Shown: positions 1 through 7,138 of the stretch, in pieces | Layout: each line of letters opens with the position of its first letter | Position numbering within the stretch: the first letter of the stretch is position 1 | NCBI GenBank assembly: GCA_021812735.1 | Contig: JAKAMV010000310.1 | Location: 1 to 9,675, forward strand | Direction of reading: 5' to 3' | Length of the DNA stretch: 9,675 nucleotides | From: Chloroflexota bacterium | GTDB lineage: Bacteria > Chloroflexota > Limnocylindria > Limnocylindrales > CSP1-4 | The notes under the pieces: model-generated | Told to the model about the DNA's origin: nothing | The model's database searches: none | What the model saw: only the letters and a program-made list of their open reading frames with translations | Position numbers and translations under genes: made by a program

Positions 1-1034
1 AGCAGCTCGCGCATGACCAGCGCCACGCCGCCGGCCTCGTGCATGTCCGCGGCCGTGTAGCGGCCGCCGGGGACCATGTCCGCCACGATCGGGGTCCGGT
101 CCGCGATCGCCCCGAACTCGTCGATGTCGAGCGGGATCCCGTACTCGTGGGCGATCGCCAGCAGGTGGAGGACGCCGTTGGTGCTGCCGCCCGTGGCCGC
201 CACCGAGGCGATCGCGTTCTCGATCGACCGCCGGGTGATGAACCTCCCCGGCCGGACGTCGTCGCGCACGAGGTCCATGACCAGCTCGCCTGTCCGCCGG
301 GCCGCCGCGTCCTTCGCCGGGTCCTCGGCCGGGATCCCGTTGAGGCCGGCCGGCGAGATCCCCAGGAACTCGCAGACGGTGCTCATCGTGTTGGCGGTGT
401 ACTGGCCGCCGCAGGCCCCCGCGCCGGGGCAGGCGACCTGCTCGACCTCGTACAGCTCGTCGAGGCTGATCTTGCCCGCCCGGTAGGCCCCGATCGCCTC
501 GAAGACCGTGACGACGGTGGCCTGGCGCTTCCCCTTGTACATCCCGGGGTAGATCGTGCCGTTGTAGAGGACGACCCCGGGCACGTCGAGCCGCCCGAGC
601 GCCATGACCGCCGCCGGGATGGTCTTGTCGCACCCCACCAGGCAGACGACGCCGTCGAGGAGATGACCCCGGACGGTCAGCTCGATCGAGTCCGCGATGA
701 CCTCCCGGCTCACCAGGCTCGCCTTCATCCCCTCGGTCCCCATCGAGACGCCGTCGGAGATCGAGATCGTGCCGAACTCCATCGGCGTGCCGCCGGCCGC
801 CCGGATGCCCTCCTTCACCTTCTCGGCGAGACGGCGCTGGTTCAGGTTGCACGGCATCGTCTCGATCCACGTCGTCGCCACACCGACCAGCGGCTTCGCG
901 AGGTCGTCGTCGGTGAACCCCACGCCCTTGAGCATCGCGCGCGCTGCAGCGCGGTCCGGACCGTCGGTCAGGGCCGCGGAGTGGCGCTTCGCGGGGTCGG
1001 TGGGCCGGTCGTAGGGGTGGCGCTGATCGGACAT
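1..1034 (-). CDS. ilvD: Dihydroxy-acid dehydratase IlvD, N-terminal part (3' end off window)
   Basis: Dehydrates 2,3-dihydroxy-isovalerate and 2,3-dihydroxy-3-methylvalerate to the 2-keto acids, the third common step of valine/isoleucine synthesis, in the cytoplasm. About 344 residues are visible of a family usually 550-620 long, so the C-terminal third is beyond the left edge; nothing suggests it is broken. Reading the minus strand, the family's iron-sulfur cysteines are all present: C62 in MPCNLN, C135 in VGCDKT (followed by K137, the metal-ligand lysine of the family) and C208 in GAGACGGQYTANTM. Further hallmarks are SISDGVSMG near residue 91, DPAKD, ATGGSTNGVLHLLA near 275-290 and PGGRYTAADMHEAGGV near the left edge. 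The ATG at 1034-1032 is chosen because a GAGGGA ribosome-binding site lies 7 bases upstream. The gene points away from the cas operon and has no expected link to it; it marks ordinary chromosome beside a defence locus. Confidence 0.96.
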   Translation of the reverse strand, partial: MSDQRHPYDRPTDPAKRHSAALTDGPDRAAARAMLKGVGFTDDDLAKPLVGVATTWIETMPCNLNQRRLAEKVKEGIRAAGGTPMEFGTISISDGVSMGTEGMKASLVSREVIADSIELTVRGHLLDGVVCLVGCDKTIPAAVMALGRLDVPGVVLYNGTIYPGMYKGKRQATVVTVFEAIGAYRAGKISLDELYEVEQVACPGAGACGGQYTANTMSTVCEFLGISPAGLNGIPAEDPAKDAAARRTGELVMDLVRDDVRPGRFITRRSIENAIASVAATGGSTNGVLHLLAIAHEYGIPLDIDEFGAIADRTPIVADMVPGGRYTAADMHEAGGVALVMREL

Positions 1035-1041
1035 CGGCGGG

Positions 1042-1047
1042 TCCCTC
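1042..1047 (-). promoter_or_regulatory. Ribosome-binding site of ilvD
   Basis: The minus-strand sequence GAGGGA sits 7 bases before the ATG at 1034 and fixes that start. A possible -10 box (TACACT, minus strand, 1071-1076) lies upstream, but no convincing -35 element accompanies it, so I do not annotate a promoter. Confidence 0.65.
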
Positions 1048-1320
1048 GGGGCGGGTGGGGGAGCGGGGCGAGTGTACGACGGTCGGCGGGAGGCGGGTAT
1101 CCCGGCGGGCAGCAAGGCGGCCGACGTGGCCTGACGCACGAAGCGAGAGCCAAGGTGGCGTCGGGGTTCGTGTGCCGCACTACCTGGCACGACGACCGCC
1201 CACGATGGGGCTGGTCGAGTCGATGTGGCTCGTCTGCGCCGTGGCTCCCAGGACGAGACACCGGTACGTATCCTTGGGCGAATCAAGCCCGCCTCTCGAG
1301 CGCCAGACCCAGGGGGCGAA

Positions 1321-1340
1321 CGTGACGATCAGTCGTGACG
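1321..1340 (+). repeat. Short direct repeat, candidate operator upstream of the cas operon
   Basis: Two copies of CGTGACG, separated by 6 bases (13-base period), lie about 230 bases before csb1. The middle also reads as a small palindrome (ACGA-TCAG-TCGT, 1325-1336). The arrangement resembles half-sites for a dimeric regulator, but at this length chance cannot be excluded, and no regulator gene is in the window. Confidence 0.25.
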
Positions 1341-1555
1341 GATTGTGGAAGGCCGGCGGACTGACCGCGCACGCCCCCGTCGGTGGGCTCGGCGATGCGC
1401 ACTCGCGCCTCCTCTCCAGGCGGAGCCCCTCGAGCGAGCGCTGTCCGTGCCCCGCGGTCGCACGTGGCCGCCCGAGTCCATCGTCAGTCGAGATCCCACC
1501 TTGAGGCCGATCCGCGCCGATCATCCGGCCCTCTCGATCGCGGCCCGATCCCACC

Positions 1556-1560
1556 GGAGG
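1556..1560 (+). promoter_or_regulatory. Ribosome-binding site that sets the csb1 start
   Basis: GGAGG lies 6 bases before the ATG at 1567. The reading frame stays open upstream to an ATG at 1345, so this site is what decides that the protein begins at 1567 (MTMITLDLL). A second ATG at 1573 is also possible but is spaced less well. Confidence 0.8.
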
Positions 1561-1566
1561 CATACG

Positions 1567-2793
1567 ATGACGATGATCACGCTCGACCTGCTACACGAGT
1601 CCTGTCTTGCTGGCGGCCCCAGCGTCCTCGTGTCCACAACGGAGCTGGCGCCAGCGGCGGGCCCGCTCGCGTCTGTCGCGCCGGCTCGCTTCGTATCCGC
1701 GGTCGGGAGCCACGCGACGTACGCGTATGAGCAGCGTTTCGTGGACGGTGGCGCGGCTCGCGTCGTCATCATCGACTCGAAGCAGTCGCAACTGAACCGC
1801 GCTGAGGCGGCGCTCCACCAGGCGATGCTCGACGGGATCGCTTCTCTCAGCCGGATGCCTCATGTCGAAGTCCGCTACGAGCGCGATGGCGTCGTGGAGA
1901 CGTTCACGGACCTCACGCTGCCTCACCGGGCGTTTGACGGGCACATCCGCGCGGGGACGGTCGCGGGTCAACCCGCGACGCAGACTCCGACGTACCAGGC
2001 AGCCCGCAACGCCACGCCGGCGAACGCGCGAGCACTCCTGGAGTTCAGCCCGATCACGCTCGCCTATGGCGGTTGGGACGCGACACGGAAGTCGCGTCAG
2101 GGCCGATGGCGCAGCGCCCTCGTCGGCGAGATCATCGGCGTCCTTGCCGACCAAGGGCTCGACCAGCGTTCGCAGCCGATGCGTGGCGGCGCGCGGGTCG
2201 ATCCCGTGGCGATGCAGGTCCAGCTGGGCAAGGCAGCGATGATGGCCATCGCGGACGCTCAGCGGGGCGAACTCAGCGCCAAGTTGTACGAGAAGATCGC
2301 CAAGGCCGCGAGAACCGCTGATGAGAAGTCAGCCGCACCGACCTCGGCGTCAACGCTGGGACTCGGGGGCATTCCGCCGACACTCGAGCAGCTCGCCGGG
2401 GTGGCATGCACGCGGATCGTGCGCACACATGTGCTCTCTCTCGCGACGCTCCGCCAGATCCGGTTCGGCGCTTCGCCGGAGGGGGACGCGTCGTGCCGGG
2501 CCCTCCTTGCTGCATTGGCGTTGAACGGGCTCGCGCGGAGCGACTCCGAGCTGTGTCTTCGAGCGAACTGCGATCTCGTCGAGGCCGGCGCGACGCAGGT
2601 GAGGATCGACAGGCGCGGCGGCTCGACCGAGGCGCTCCAGCCGCTCGACCCCGATGCGGCCGATGACCTGCTTGCGGCCGCGATCTCGGCCGCCGAACAG
2701 GATGCGGGGATCCAATGGCGCGGCCAGGTGTTCGCGGTCGATGGGGACCCGGATGTCATCGCATCCGCGGACGATTCCGCGGACGAGGGGTGA
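1567..2793 (+). CDS. csb1: Type I-G Cas7 backbone protein Csb1 (GSU0053 family)
   Basis: A RAMP-fold protein expected to polymerise along the spacer part of the crRNA and form the backbone of the type I-G Cascade-like complex. The 408-residue length fits the family. The family's signature blocks appear in order: DSKQSQLNR at 70-78 (consensus D-x-x-QSQ-x-NR), PHRAFDGHIR at 119-128, FSPITLAYGGWDATR at 160-174 (consensus SP-x-x-L-x-x-G-x-WD), RWRSALVGEIIG at 180-191 and GARVDP at 208-213. The part after about residue 280 (RTHVLSLATLRQIRFG onward) matches the usual Csb1 C-terminal segment. A stretch at 240-262 rich in A, K, E and S looks like a flexible linker or helix. It is first in the operon; its TGA is 3 bases before the next start, so csb2 is probably translated by coupled ribosomes. 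I take the start at 1567, not 1345, because upstream residues are arginine/proline-rich non-coding-like sequence and a GGAGG precedes 1567. Confidence 0.93.
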   Translation: MTMITLDLLHESCLAGGPSVLVSTTELAPAAGPLASVAPARFVSAVGSHATYAYEQRFVDGGAARVVIIDSKQSQLNRAEAALHQAMLDGIASLSRMPHVEVRYERDGVVETFTDLTLPHRAFDGHIRAGTVAGQPATQTPTYQAARNATPANARALLEFSPITLAYGGWDATRKSRQGRWRSALVGEIIGVLADQGLDQRSQPMRGGARVDPVAMQVQLGKAAMMAIADAQRGELSAKLYEKIAKAARTADEKSAAPTSASTLGLGGIPPTLEQLAGVACTRIVRTHVLSLATLRQIRFGASPEGDASCRALLAALALNGLARSDSELCLRANCDLVEAGATQVRIDRRGGSTEALQPLDPDAADDLLAAAISAAEQDAGIQWRGQVFAVDGDPDVIASADDSADEG

Positions 2794-2796
2794 GTC

Positions 2797-4347
2797 GTGT
2801 CCTTTGCGATCGTGGCCGAATTCCCGCTCGGCACGTACCGGGGACGGCGGCCGGACGGCAGCGTTGACGCCATGCCTTCGCCGGCACGGTTGCACGCAGC
2901 ATTGCTGAGCGCAGCGGCGCAGGGTGCCCGCTCGGAGGCCGCGGGAGGGCAACTTCGGCCCAACCCGATCGACGCGACGGCGCTCCGGTGGCTCGAGGCG
3001 CACCCGCCCGACGCGATCGGCGTGCCGGGTACCATGAGGAATGCGGCGGTGGCGGAGGCATTCCGCGCGGAAGGCTTCTTCGGCGTCCGAGAAAGGCGTC
3101 GGACCGAGGCCAAGCGCGCCGACACGCTTGGCTCGATGGCCCTGGCGGCGCCCATCGCCTGGGTGTGGGACGCTGACCCGCCTCCTGACATCCTCGAGGC
3201 GATCTCGGCCCTGTGCGCGGACGTCTCGCACCTCGGAACGGCCGAGTCTCCGGTCCACCTCCGCGTGGGCGAGCCCGACATCACGCATCGTCTCGATTCC
3301 GACGCGTCGCTCTTCAGCGGCACAGGGATCGAGCTGGACGTGCCGCGTCCGGGTCGGACGTCTGCGCTCGAGCGGGCACACGAGCGTTCGATCGGATCCG
3401 TTCCCGCACTCCGATTCGATCGCGTGGGACAGGCGGAGTCGGCCGTGGTGGCGCCCGTCGACCGCACCTCTCTCGCACGCGCCCGATACGCCCCCGTCTC
3501 CATCCCAGCCCCCGACGCTCCGTGGCCGACGGTCGTGCTCCTGCCAGTCGATCGGACGATCGACCCGGAGTGGCGCGTCGCGTGGTGCGTGGCGCTCCAC
3601 CGCGCGCTCGTGAGCGTGATCGGCGACGGCGCCCCTCCGCTCGTCACCGGCCAGTACGACCAGGGCGTCCCGCGGCCAGCGAACCGCTTGGCGATCCAGT
3701 ACGTGTCAGGTGACATCCCGGCGGCACCCGAGAGCGTAACGGTCGGAGCCCTCGCGCTCCTCGTGCCGGAGGACGCCGACCCGGCCGATCTCACCGTCAT
3801 TGACCGTGCCCTTCGCTCCCTGCGCGAAGTCCGCCGTGGTTCGAGTGGACTTCTTCGGCTAGACCCTAGTGCCATGCGCTCCGTGCCCGGCGGATCGTTC
3901 TGGGCGCCCGTGGCGCCCGGTCACACACGGATCTTCGTCACCGAGCCTGCGGCGATCCCGGAGTCGCGCCCGCTGCGCGGGCGGTCGTGGACGGTCGGCG
4001 ACGCCGCACTGCTGTCTCTGGCCCTCACCCAGCGGGACCGGTTTCCGCGCAGCCGCGACCGCTCGCAGTGGTACGCCGCGCTCGCGGACGCGGCCCGCCT
4101 CGCTGGCGCCGAGGTCCTGGGGGCCAGGAAGCTTCATACGCCGTTGGTCCAGATGTATGCGCACCACACGAGACCCGAGAGCGCGGTCCAGCCATATCGC
4201 GCCGTGCTCCGCGTGGGAAGCCTTGCCGGCGACGGGACGTTGCTGGCGATCGGGCAGACCCGACACCTGGGTGGGGGTCTGCTCGTTCCCGTGGATGTCC
4301 AGACCGACCTCGTGGAGACGGTCCGCGCCCCGGGGCTCTCGTCATGA
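2797..4347 (+). CDS. csb2: Type I-G Cas5-Cas6 fusion protein Csb2 (GSU0054 family)
   Basis: In type I-G this single protein combines a Cas5-like N-terminal part (holds the crRNA 5' handle) with a Cas6-like C-terminal part (cuts the precursor RNA in the repeat). The 516 residues match family length. Seen: a RAMP start MSFAIVAEFPLGTYRG followed by PSPARLHAALLSA at 27-39, the usual Csb2 opening; a central block TGQYDQGVPRPANRLAIQYV at 284-303, in the place of the family's glycine/proline-rich centre; and a C-terminal glycine-rich loop IGQTRHLGGGLLVP at 485-498, the Cas6-type RNA-binding loop. Candidate catalytic histidines are H456/H457 (YAHHTR) and H490; which one acts cannot be told by eye. 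The GTG start at 2797 follows GAGGGG (2785-2790) by 6 bases and lies 3 bases after csb1. Its stop overlaps the cas3 start (ATGA, 4344-4347). The overlap with cas3 is typical of coupled translation. Confidence 0.9.
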   Translation: MSFAIVAEFPLGTYRGRRPDGSVDAMPSPARLHAALLSAAAQGARSEAAGGQLRPNPIDATALRWLEAHPPDAIGVPGTMRNAAVAEAFRAEGFFGVRERRRTEAKRADTLGSMALAAPIAWVWDADPPPDILEAISALCADVSHLGTAESPVHLRVGEPDITHRLDSDASLFSGTGIELDVPRPGRTSALERAHERSIGSVPALRFDRVGQAESAVVAPVDRTSLARARYAPVSIPAPDAPWPTVVLLPVDRTIDPEWRVAWCVALHRALVSVIGDGAPPLVTGQYDQGVPRPANRLAIQYVSGDIPAAPESVTVGALALLVPEDADPADLTVIDRALRSLREVRRGSSGLLRLDPSAMRSVPGGSFWAPVAPGHTRIFVTEPAAIPESRPLRGRSWTVGDAALLSLALTQRDRFPRSRDRSQWYAALADAARLAGAEVLGARKLHTPLVQMYAHHTRPESAVQPYRAVLRVGSLAGDGTLLAIGQTRHLGGGLLVPVDVQTDLVETVRAPGLSS

Positions 4348-7136
4348 CGCTGACCATCGCGGACTTCCCGAAGTTCTTCGCAGACCTGCATCAAGCCCGC
4401 CAGCCGTTCGTATGGCAGGAACGCCTGCTGGCCGACGTCGCGGAGCGAGGCCGATGGCCCGACCGGATCATCGCGCCGACCGGTGCCGGCAAGACCGCGG
4501 TGCTCGATGTACACGTCTTCGCGGTTGCCCTCATGGCCGCGGGAACTGGGCCACGCGTGCCCCGCCGGCTCTCGCTCGTCGTCGACCGACGCGCGCTCGT
4601 CGACAGCCAGCACGACCTCGCCCGCTCCATGAATGACACGCTGCGACGCGCCGTGGCCGCCGGCGACGGGGTGCTCGCCGAGGCGGGGCGCGCCCTCCTG
4701 AGCCTCCACACGTCCGGCGGTGTTGGTCAGGATCCGGTCGTGGTCGCGCTACTCCGAGGTGGTGCACCGGCCGGCCGGAGATGGGTCGACGACCCGGCCG
4801 CTCCCGCGATCATCTGCGCGACTCCGGACATGTGGGGGAGTCGCCTTCTCTTCCGCGGATACGGATCGTCCAGGCTCGCTCGTCCGCGCGAGGCGGGCCT
4901 TCTCGCCTATGACTCGGTCGTCGTGGTCGACGAGGCCCACCTGGCGCGTCAGCTGGTCGCCACGGCCCGGCGGATCGATGCCCTCGAGTCGATGGCGACG
5001 ACGCTACCCAGAGCACCTCGGATCCAGGTCGTCGAGGCGACGGCGACCCCGGGTGGCGATCCCACCGCCCACTCGGTCGGAGTCTCGGAGCTCGACCTGG
5101 ACCTCGCCAGCCCCGCCGGTGCAGTCCTGGCGCGCCGTCTCCGCACACCCAAGCCGCTCCGGCTCGTCCCGTCGCCTGATTGGCCGGGCGGATCGGCGTC
5201 GGCGAAGCGGGGTCTGGCCAGGACGATGGCCGACGAGACGGTCGATCTCCGTGAGCGACACGGCGCGACGATCGCCTGTGTCACCAATCGGGTGGGAACG
5301 GCGCTCCTCGTCGCGGCGGACCTCAGAGGTCGTGGGTTGACTGTCGAGCTTCTCGTCGGGCGCCTGCGACCTCACGACCTGTGGCGCCTGCGGGAGCGCC
5401 GGCCGTGCCTCCTCACAACCGACGGCGACCCGGACGTCGATGTCGTCGTGGCGACCCAGACCATCGAGGTCGGGATCGACGCCGACTTCGCCGCGATGGT
5501 GACCGAGCTTGCCGCGGGCACGGCGATCGCGCAGCGGGCGGGACGAGTGAATCGAATCGGTCGAAGGGAGGTGGCGGAGATCCGGATCGTCGTGCCGGAT
5601 GCCGGTGTTCCAGCGAAGGGGACGGAACCGTATTCTGCCGGCGACTCTGCGGACGCTCTCGCGTGGCTGAAGGAACGCTCGTCCGCGCCCGACGGGCTGG
5701 CGCCTTGGGCGGTCTCGTCGTCGCCACCTCCGGGCGCGCGGTTGCCCCGCTTGGTGCTCGGCAGGCCCGAGCCATGGGATGCGGCGCTCCTGGCTCGCAC
5801 TTCGGACGACCTCAACGAGGATCCGGATCTGGACCTCTGGCTCTCGGATGACCTCGAGCCTGACACTGACGTGTCGGTCGTCGTCCGCGCTGGCCTGCCG
5901 TCGGATGAGATCGATGCGGTGACGCTCATCCGCGCCACGCCTCCGCAGGCCGCCGAGTGCTTCCCGGTCAGCGTCAGCACGCTCCGGGCGATCCTCACCG
6001 CAACGCCGGGCCAACGCAGATTCGTCTGGCGGGGCGACGACGTCGCGCCACCAGACGACGCGGGCTCGCTCCGACCTGGCGACATCGTGATCGCTGATAC
6101 CGGCGTCTCGTGGTTTGCGAGCGGTGTGGTCGAGGCTGACGGCACCGAGCCGGCATCGGACGTGCTCGAGGACGCGCTCGACGCGGGCTCCGCACTCGTC
6201 CGGATCGGGTCCGGTACGCCGCTGGACGTCGCAACCGGTGGGCGCGCCGGCCGGGATCTCCTCCCGGAGCTGCTGTCCACACGGGGCTCGTTCGAGACGG
6301 AGAGCAGGGCATGCCACGTCGCGATGGCAGCCGTCATCGACGAATTCCGTGTTTCCCACGTGCTGACCGATGATCCGCTTGACCGGCGACTGGCCGCGCT
6401 CACCCGTCTGCTCAATGGCCGTCTTGCTGATGTCGAGGTCACCACCGGCCGACCCGTGGACGGGGAGCCGCCAGCATGGCTCGTGATCTCGGACGTCCGC
6501 CGGAACCTCGGGGACGAAGCCGCCCGGCAGACGTGGAGCGTCAGCGGTGGGACGGTGTCCCTCGACGATCACCAGCGGGCCGTGTCGCAGCGTGCGCAGG
6601 AGATCTCCGTTCGGCTCGCGCTCGGCGGAGAGGTGACGTTGGCCCTCGCCCAGGCGGGCGTCCTGCACGATGAAGGCAAGCGTGACCGGCGGTTCCAGCT
6701 GATGTTGCACGCGCCGGCCGACGCATCGGGACTGGTCGCCGGGACGGAGACCCTCGCGAAGAGCGGGATGCGCGTGCCCGCGCAGTTCCGGGCCGCGCAG
6801 GCCGCGTCCGGTCTCCCGACCGGCTGGCGGCACGAGCAGGTCTCGGCGGTCGCCGCCGCCGGGCGGCTCGATGGAGCCGGCGACGTTGCAGCGAATCTCG
6901 TGATCCGCCTCGTGGGTACGAGCCACGGTCATGGGCGGCCCGACTTCCCGCACACGACACCCGCCCTGTTCGACGGCCCATCCGATCTCCTGGAACGCAG
7001 CTCGAGCCTGCATGACGACGGCGGGTGGGACGCGCTGTTCGAGGCGACGCATCGCGCCCATGGCGTCTGGGGCTGCGCCTACCTGGAGTCGATCCTGCGG
7101 GCGGCCGACGTGCAGGTGTCACGCGAGGGGGGTTGA
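4344..7136 (+). CDS. cas3: Type I-G Cas3: N-terminal helicase, C-terminal HD nuclease
   Basis: Single-strand DNA nuclease and ATP-driven 3'-5' translocase that degrades target DNA after the crRNA complex has opened it. The 930 residues show a complete superfamily 2 helicase: Walker A APTGAGKT at 44-51 (K50), DEAH at 196-199, motif III ATATP at 232-236, motif IV around ACVTNRVG at 311-318, motif V ATQTIEVGIDADF at 370-382, and motif VI QRAGRVNRIGR at 397-407. The HD nuclease follows rather than precedes the helicase: HDEGKRDRRF with H775-D776, RHE with H830, SHGHGRP with H861 and H863, and a final D922 in the helix LRAAD. This helicase-then-HD order is a mark of type I-G/I-U (GSU0051 family), unlike most Cas3 proteins. 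Residues of about 430-740 form the linker/C-terminal helicase accessory region with acidic stretches and no motif I recognise. All core catalytic residues appear present, so it is probably active. The start overlaps the csb2 stop by 4 bases. Confidence 0.96.
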   Translation: MTLTIADFPKFFADLHQARQPFVWQERLLADVAERGRWPDRIIAPTGAGKTAVLDVHVFAVALMAAGTGPRVPRRLSLVVDRRALVDSQHDLARSMNDTLRRAVAAGDGVLAEAGRALLSLHTSGGVGQDPVVVALLRGGAPAGRRWVDDPAAPAIICATPDMWGSRLLFRGYGSSRLARPREAGLLAYDSVVVVDEAHLARQLVATARRIDALESMATTLPRAPRIQVVEATATPGGDPTAHSVGVSELDLDLASPAGAVLARRLRTPKPLRLVPSPDWPGGSASAKRGLARTMADETVDLRERHGATIACVTNRVGTALLVAADLRGRGLTVELLVGRLRPHDLWRLRERRPCLLTTDGDPDVDVVVATQTIEVGIDADFAAMVTELAAGTAIAQRAGRVNRIGRREVAEIRIVVPDAGVPAKGTEPYSAGDSADALAWLKERSSAPDGLAPWAVSSSPPPGARLPRLVLGRPEPWDAALLARTSDDLNEDPDLDLWLSDDLEPDTDVSVVVRAGLPSDEIDAVTLIRATPPQAAECFPVSVSTLRAILTATPGQRRFVWRGDDVAPPDDAGSLRPGDIVIADTGVSWFASGVVEADGTEPASDVLEDALDAGSALVRIGSGTPLDVATGGRAGRDLLPELLSTRGSFETESRACHVAMAAVIDEFRVSHVLTDDPLDRRLAALTRLLNGRLADVEVTTGRPVDGEPPAWLVISDVRRNLGDEAARQTWSVSGGTVSLDDHQRAVSQRAQEISVRLALGGEVTLALAQAGVLHDEGKRDRRFQLMLHAPADASGLVAGTETLAKSGMRVPAQFRAAQAASGLPTGWRHEQVSAVAAAGRLDGAGDVAANLVIRLVGTSHGHGRPDFPHTTPALFDGPSDLLERSSSLHDDGGWDALFEATHRAHGVWGCAYLESILRAADVQVSREGG
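7125..7132 (+). promoter_or_regulatory. Ribosome-binding site that sets the start of the csb3-like gene
   Basis: GAGGGGGG at the very end of cas3 lies 6 bases before the ATG at 7139. The csb3-like frame is open further upstream inside cas3, so this site and the 2-base gap after the cas3 stop decide the start. Confidence 0.75.
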
Positions 7137-7138
7137 AC

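Larger units (their letters stand above)
1035..1566. other. Divergent intergenic region between ilvD and the cas operon
   Basis: About 530 bases separate the two divergent genes and should hold both promoters. I see no convincing coding sequence, no tRNA and no CRISPR repeats. Visible small structure: CTCGTC (1229-1234) pairs with GACGAG (1252-1257). CTTGGGC starting at 1273 can pair through GGGC with GCCC (1287-1290), or alternatively through CTTG with CAAG (1284-1287), so the two stems exclude each other. The heptamer CGTGACG occurs twice (1321-1327, 1334-1340). GATCCCACC occurs twice (1492-1500, 1547-1555). No pair of -35/-10 boxes stands out for the cas operon; in a high-GC genome this is not evidence of absence. 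Confidence 0.7.

Noticed and set aside
1160..1185. A tRNA T-arm-like GGTTCG sequence
   Set aside because: The flanking bases do not form the 5-pair stem, and no acceptor, D or anticodon arms are found around it.
1055..1504. An open frame of 149 codons in the ilvD-csb1 gap
   Set aside because: No ribosome-binding site fits, the composition is arginine/proline/serine-rich as in shadow frames of GC-rich DNA, and no motif is recognisable. The frame also overlaps several equally open frames on both strands.
1345..1566. Upstream extension of csb1 from an ATG at 1345
   Set aside because: The 74 extra residues look non-coding and a well-placed GGAGG precedes the ATG at 1567, from which a typical Csb1 N-terminus begins.
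1035..1566. A CRISPR array or leader upstream of csb1
   Set aside because: I found no repeats of 25-40 bases at regular spacing here or elsewhere in the window; the only repeats are 7-9 bases long. The array is more likely to follow cas2, beyond the right edge.
5004..7061. Long minus-strand open frame (685 codons) opposite cas3
   Set aside because: It is antisense to a strongly motif-bearing cas3; its translation is dominated by R, P, D and G without domains, the usual mirror of a GC-rich coding strand. The same applies to 2259-3875 (minus) and 39-1325 (plus, opposite ilvD).
7025..7138. Upstream start of the csb3-like gene inside cas3
   Set aside because: That extension would overlap the conserved end of the HD domain of cas3, while the ATG at 7139 has a strong ribosome-binding site and follows the cas3 stop by 2 bases.
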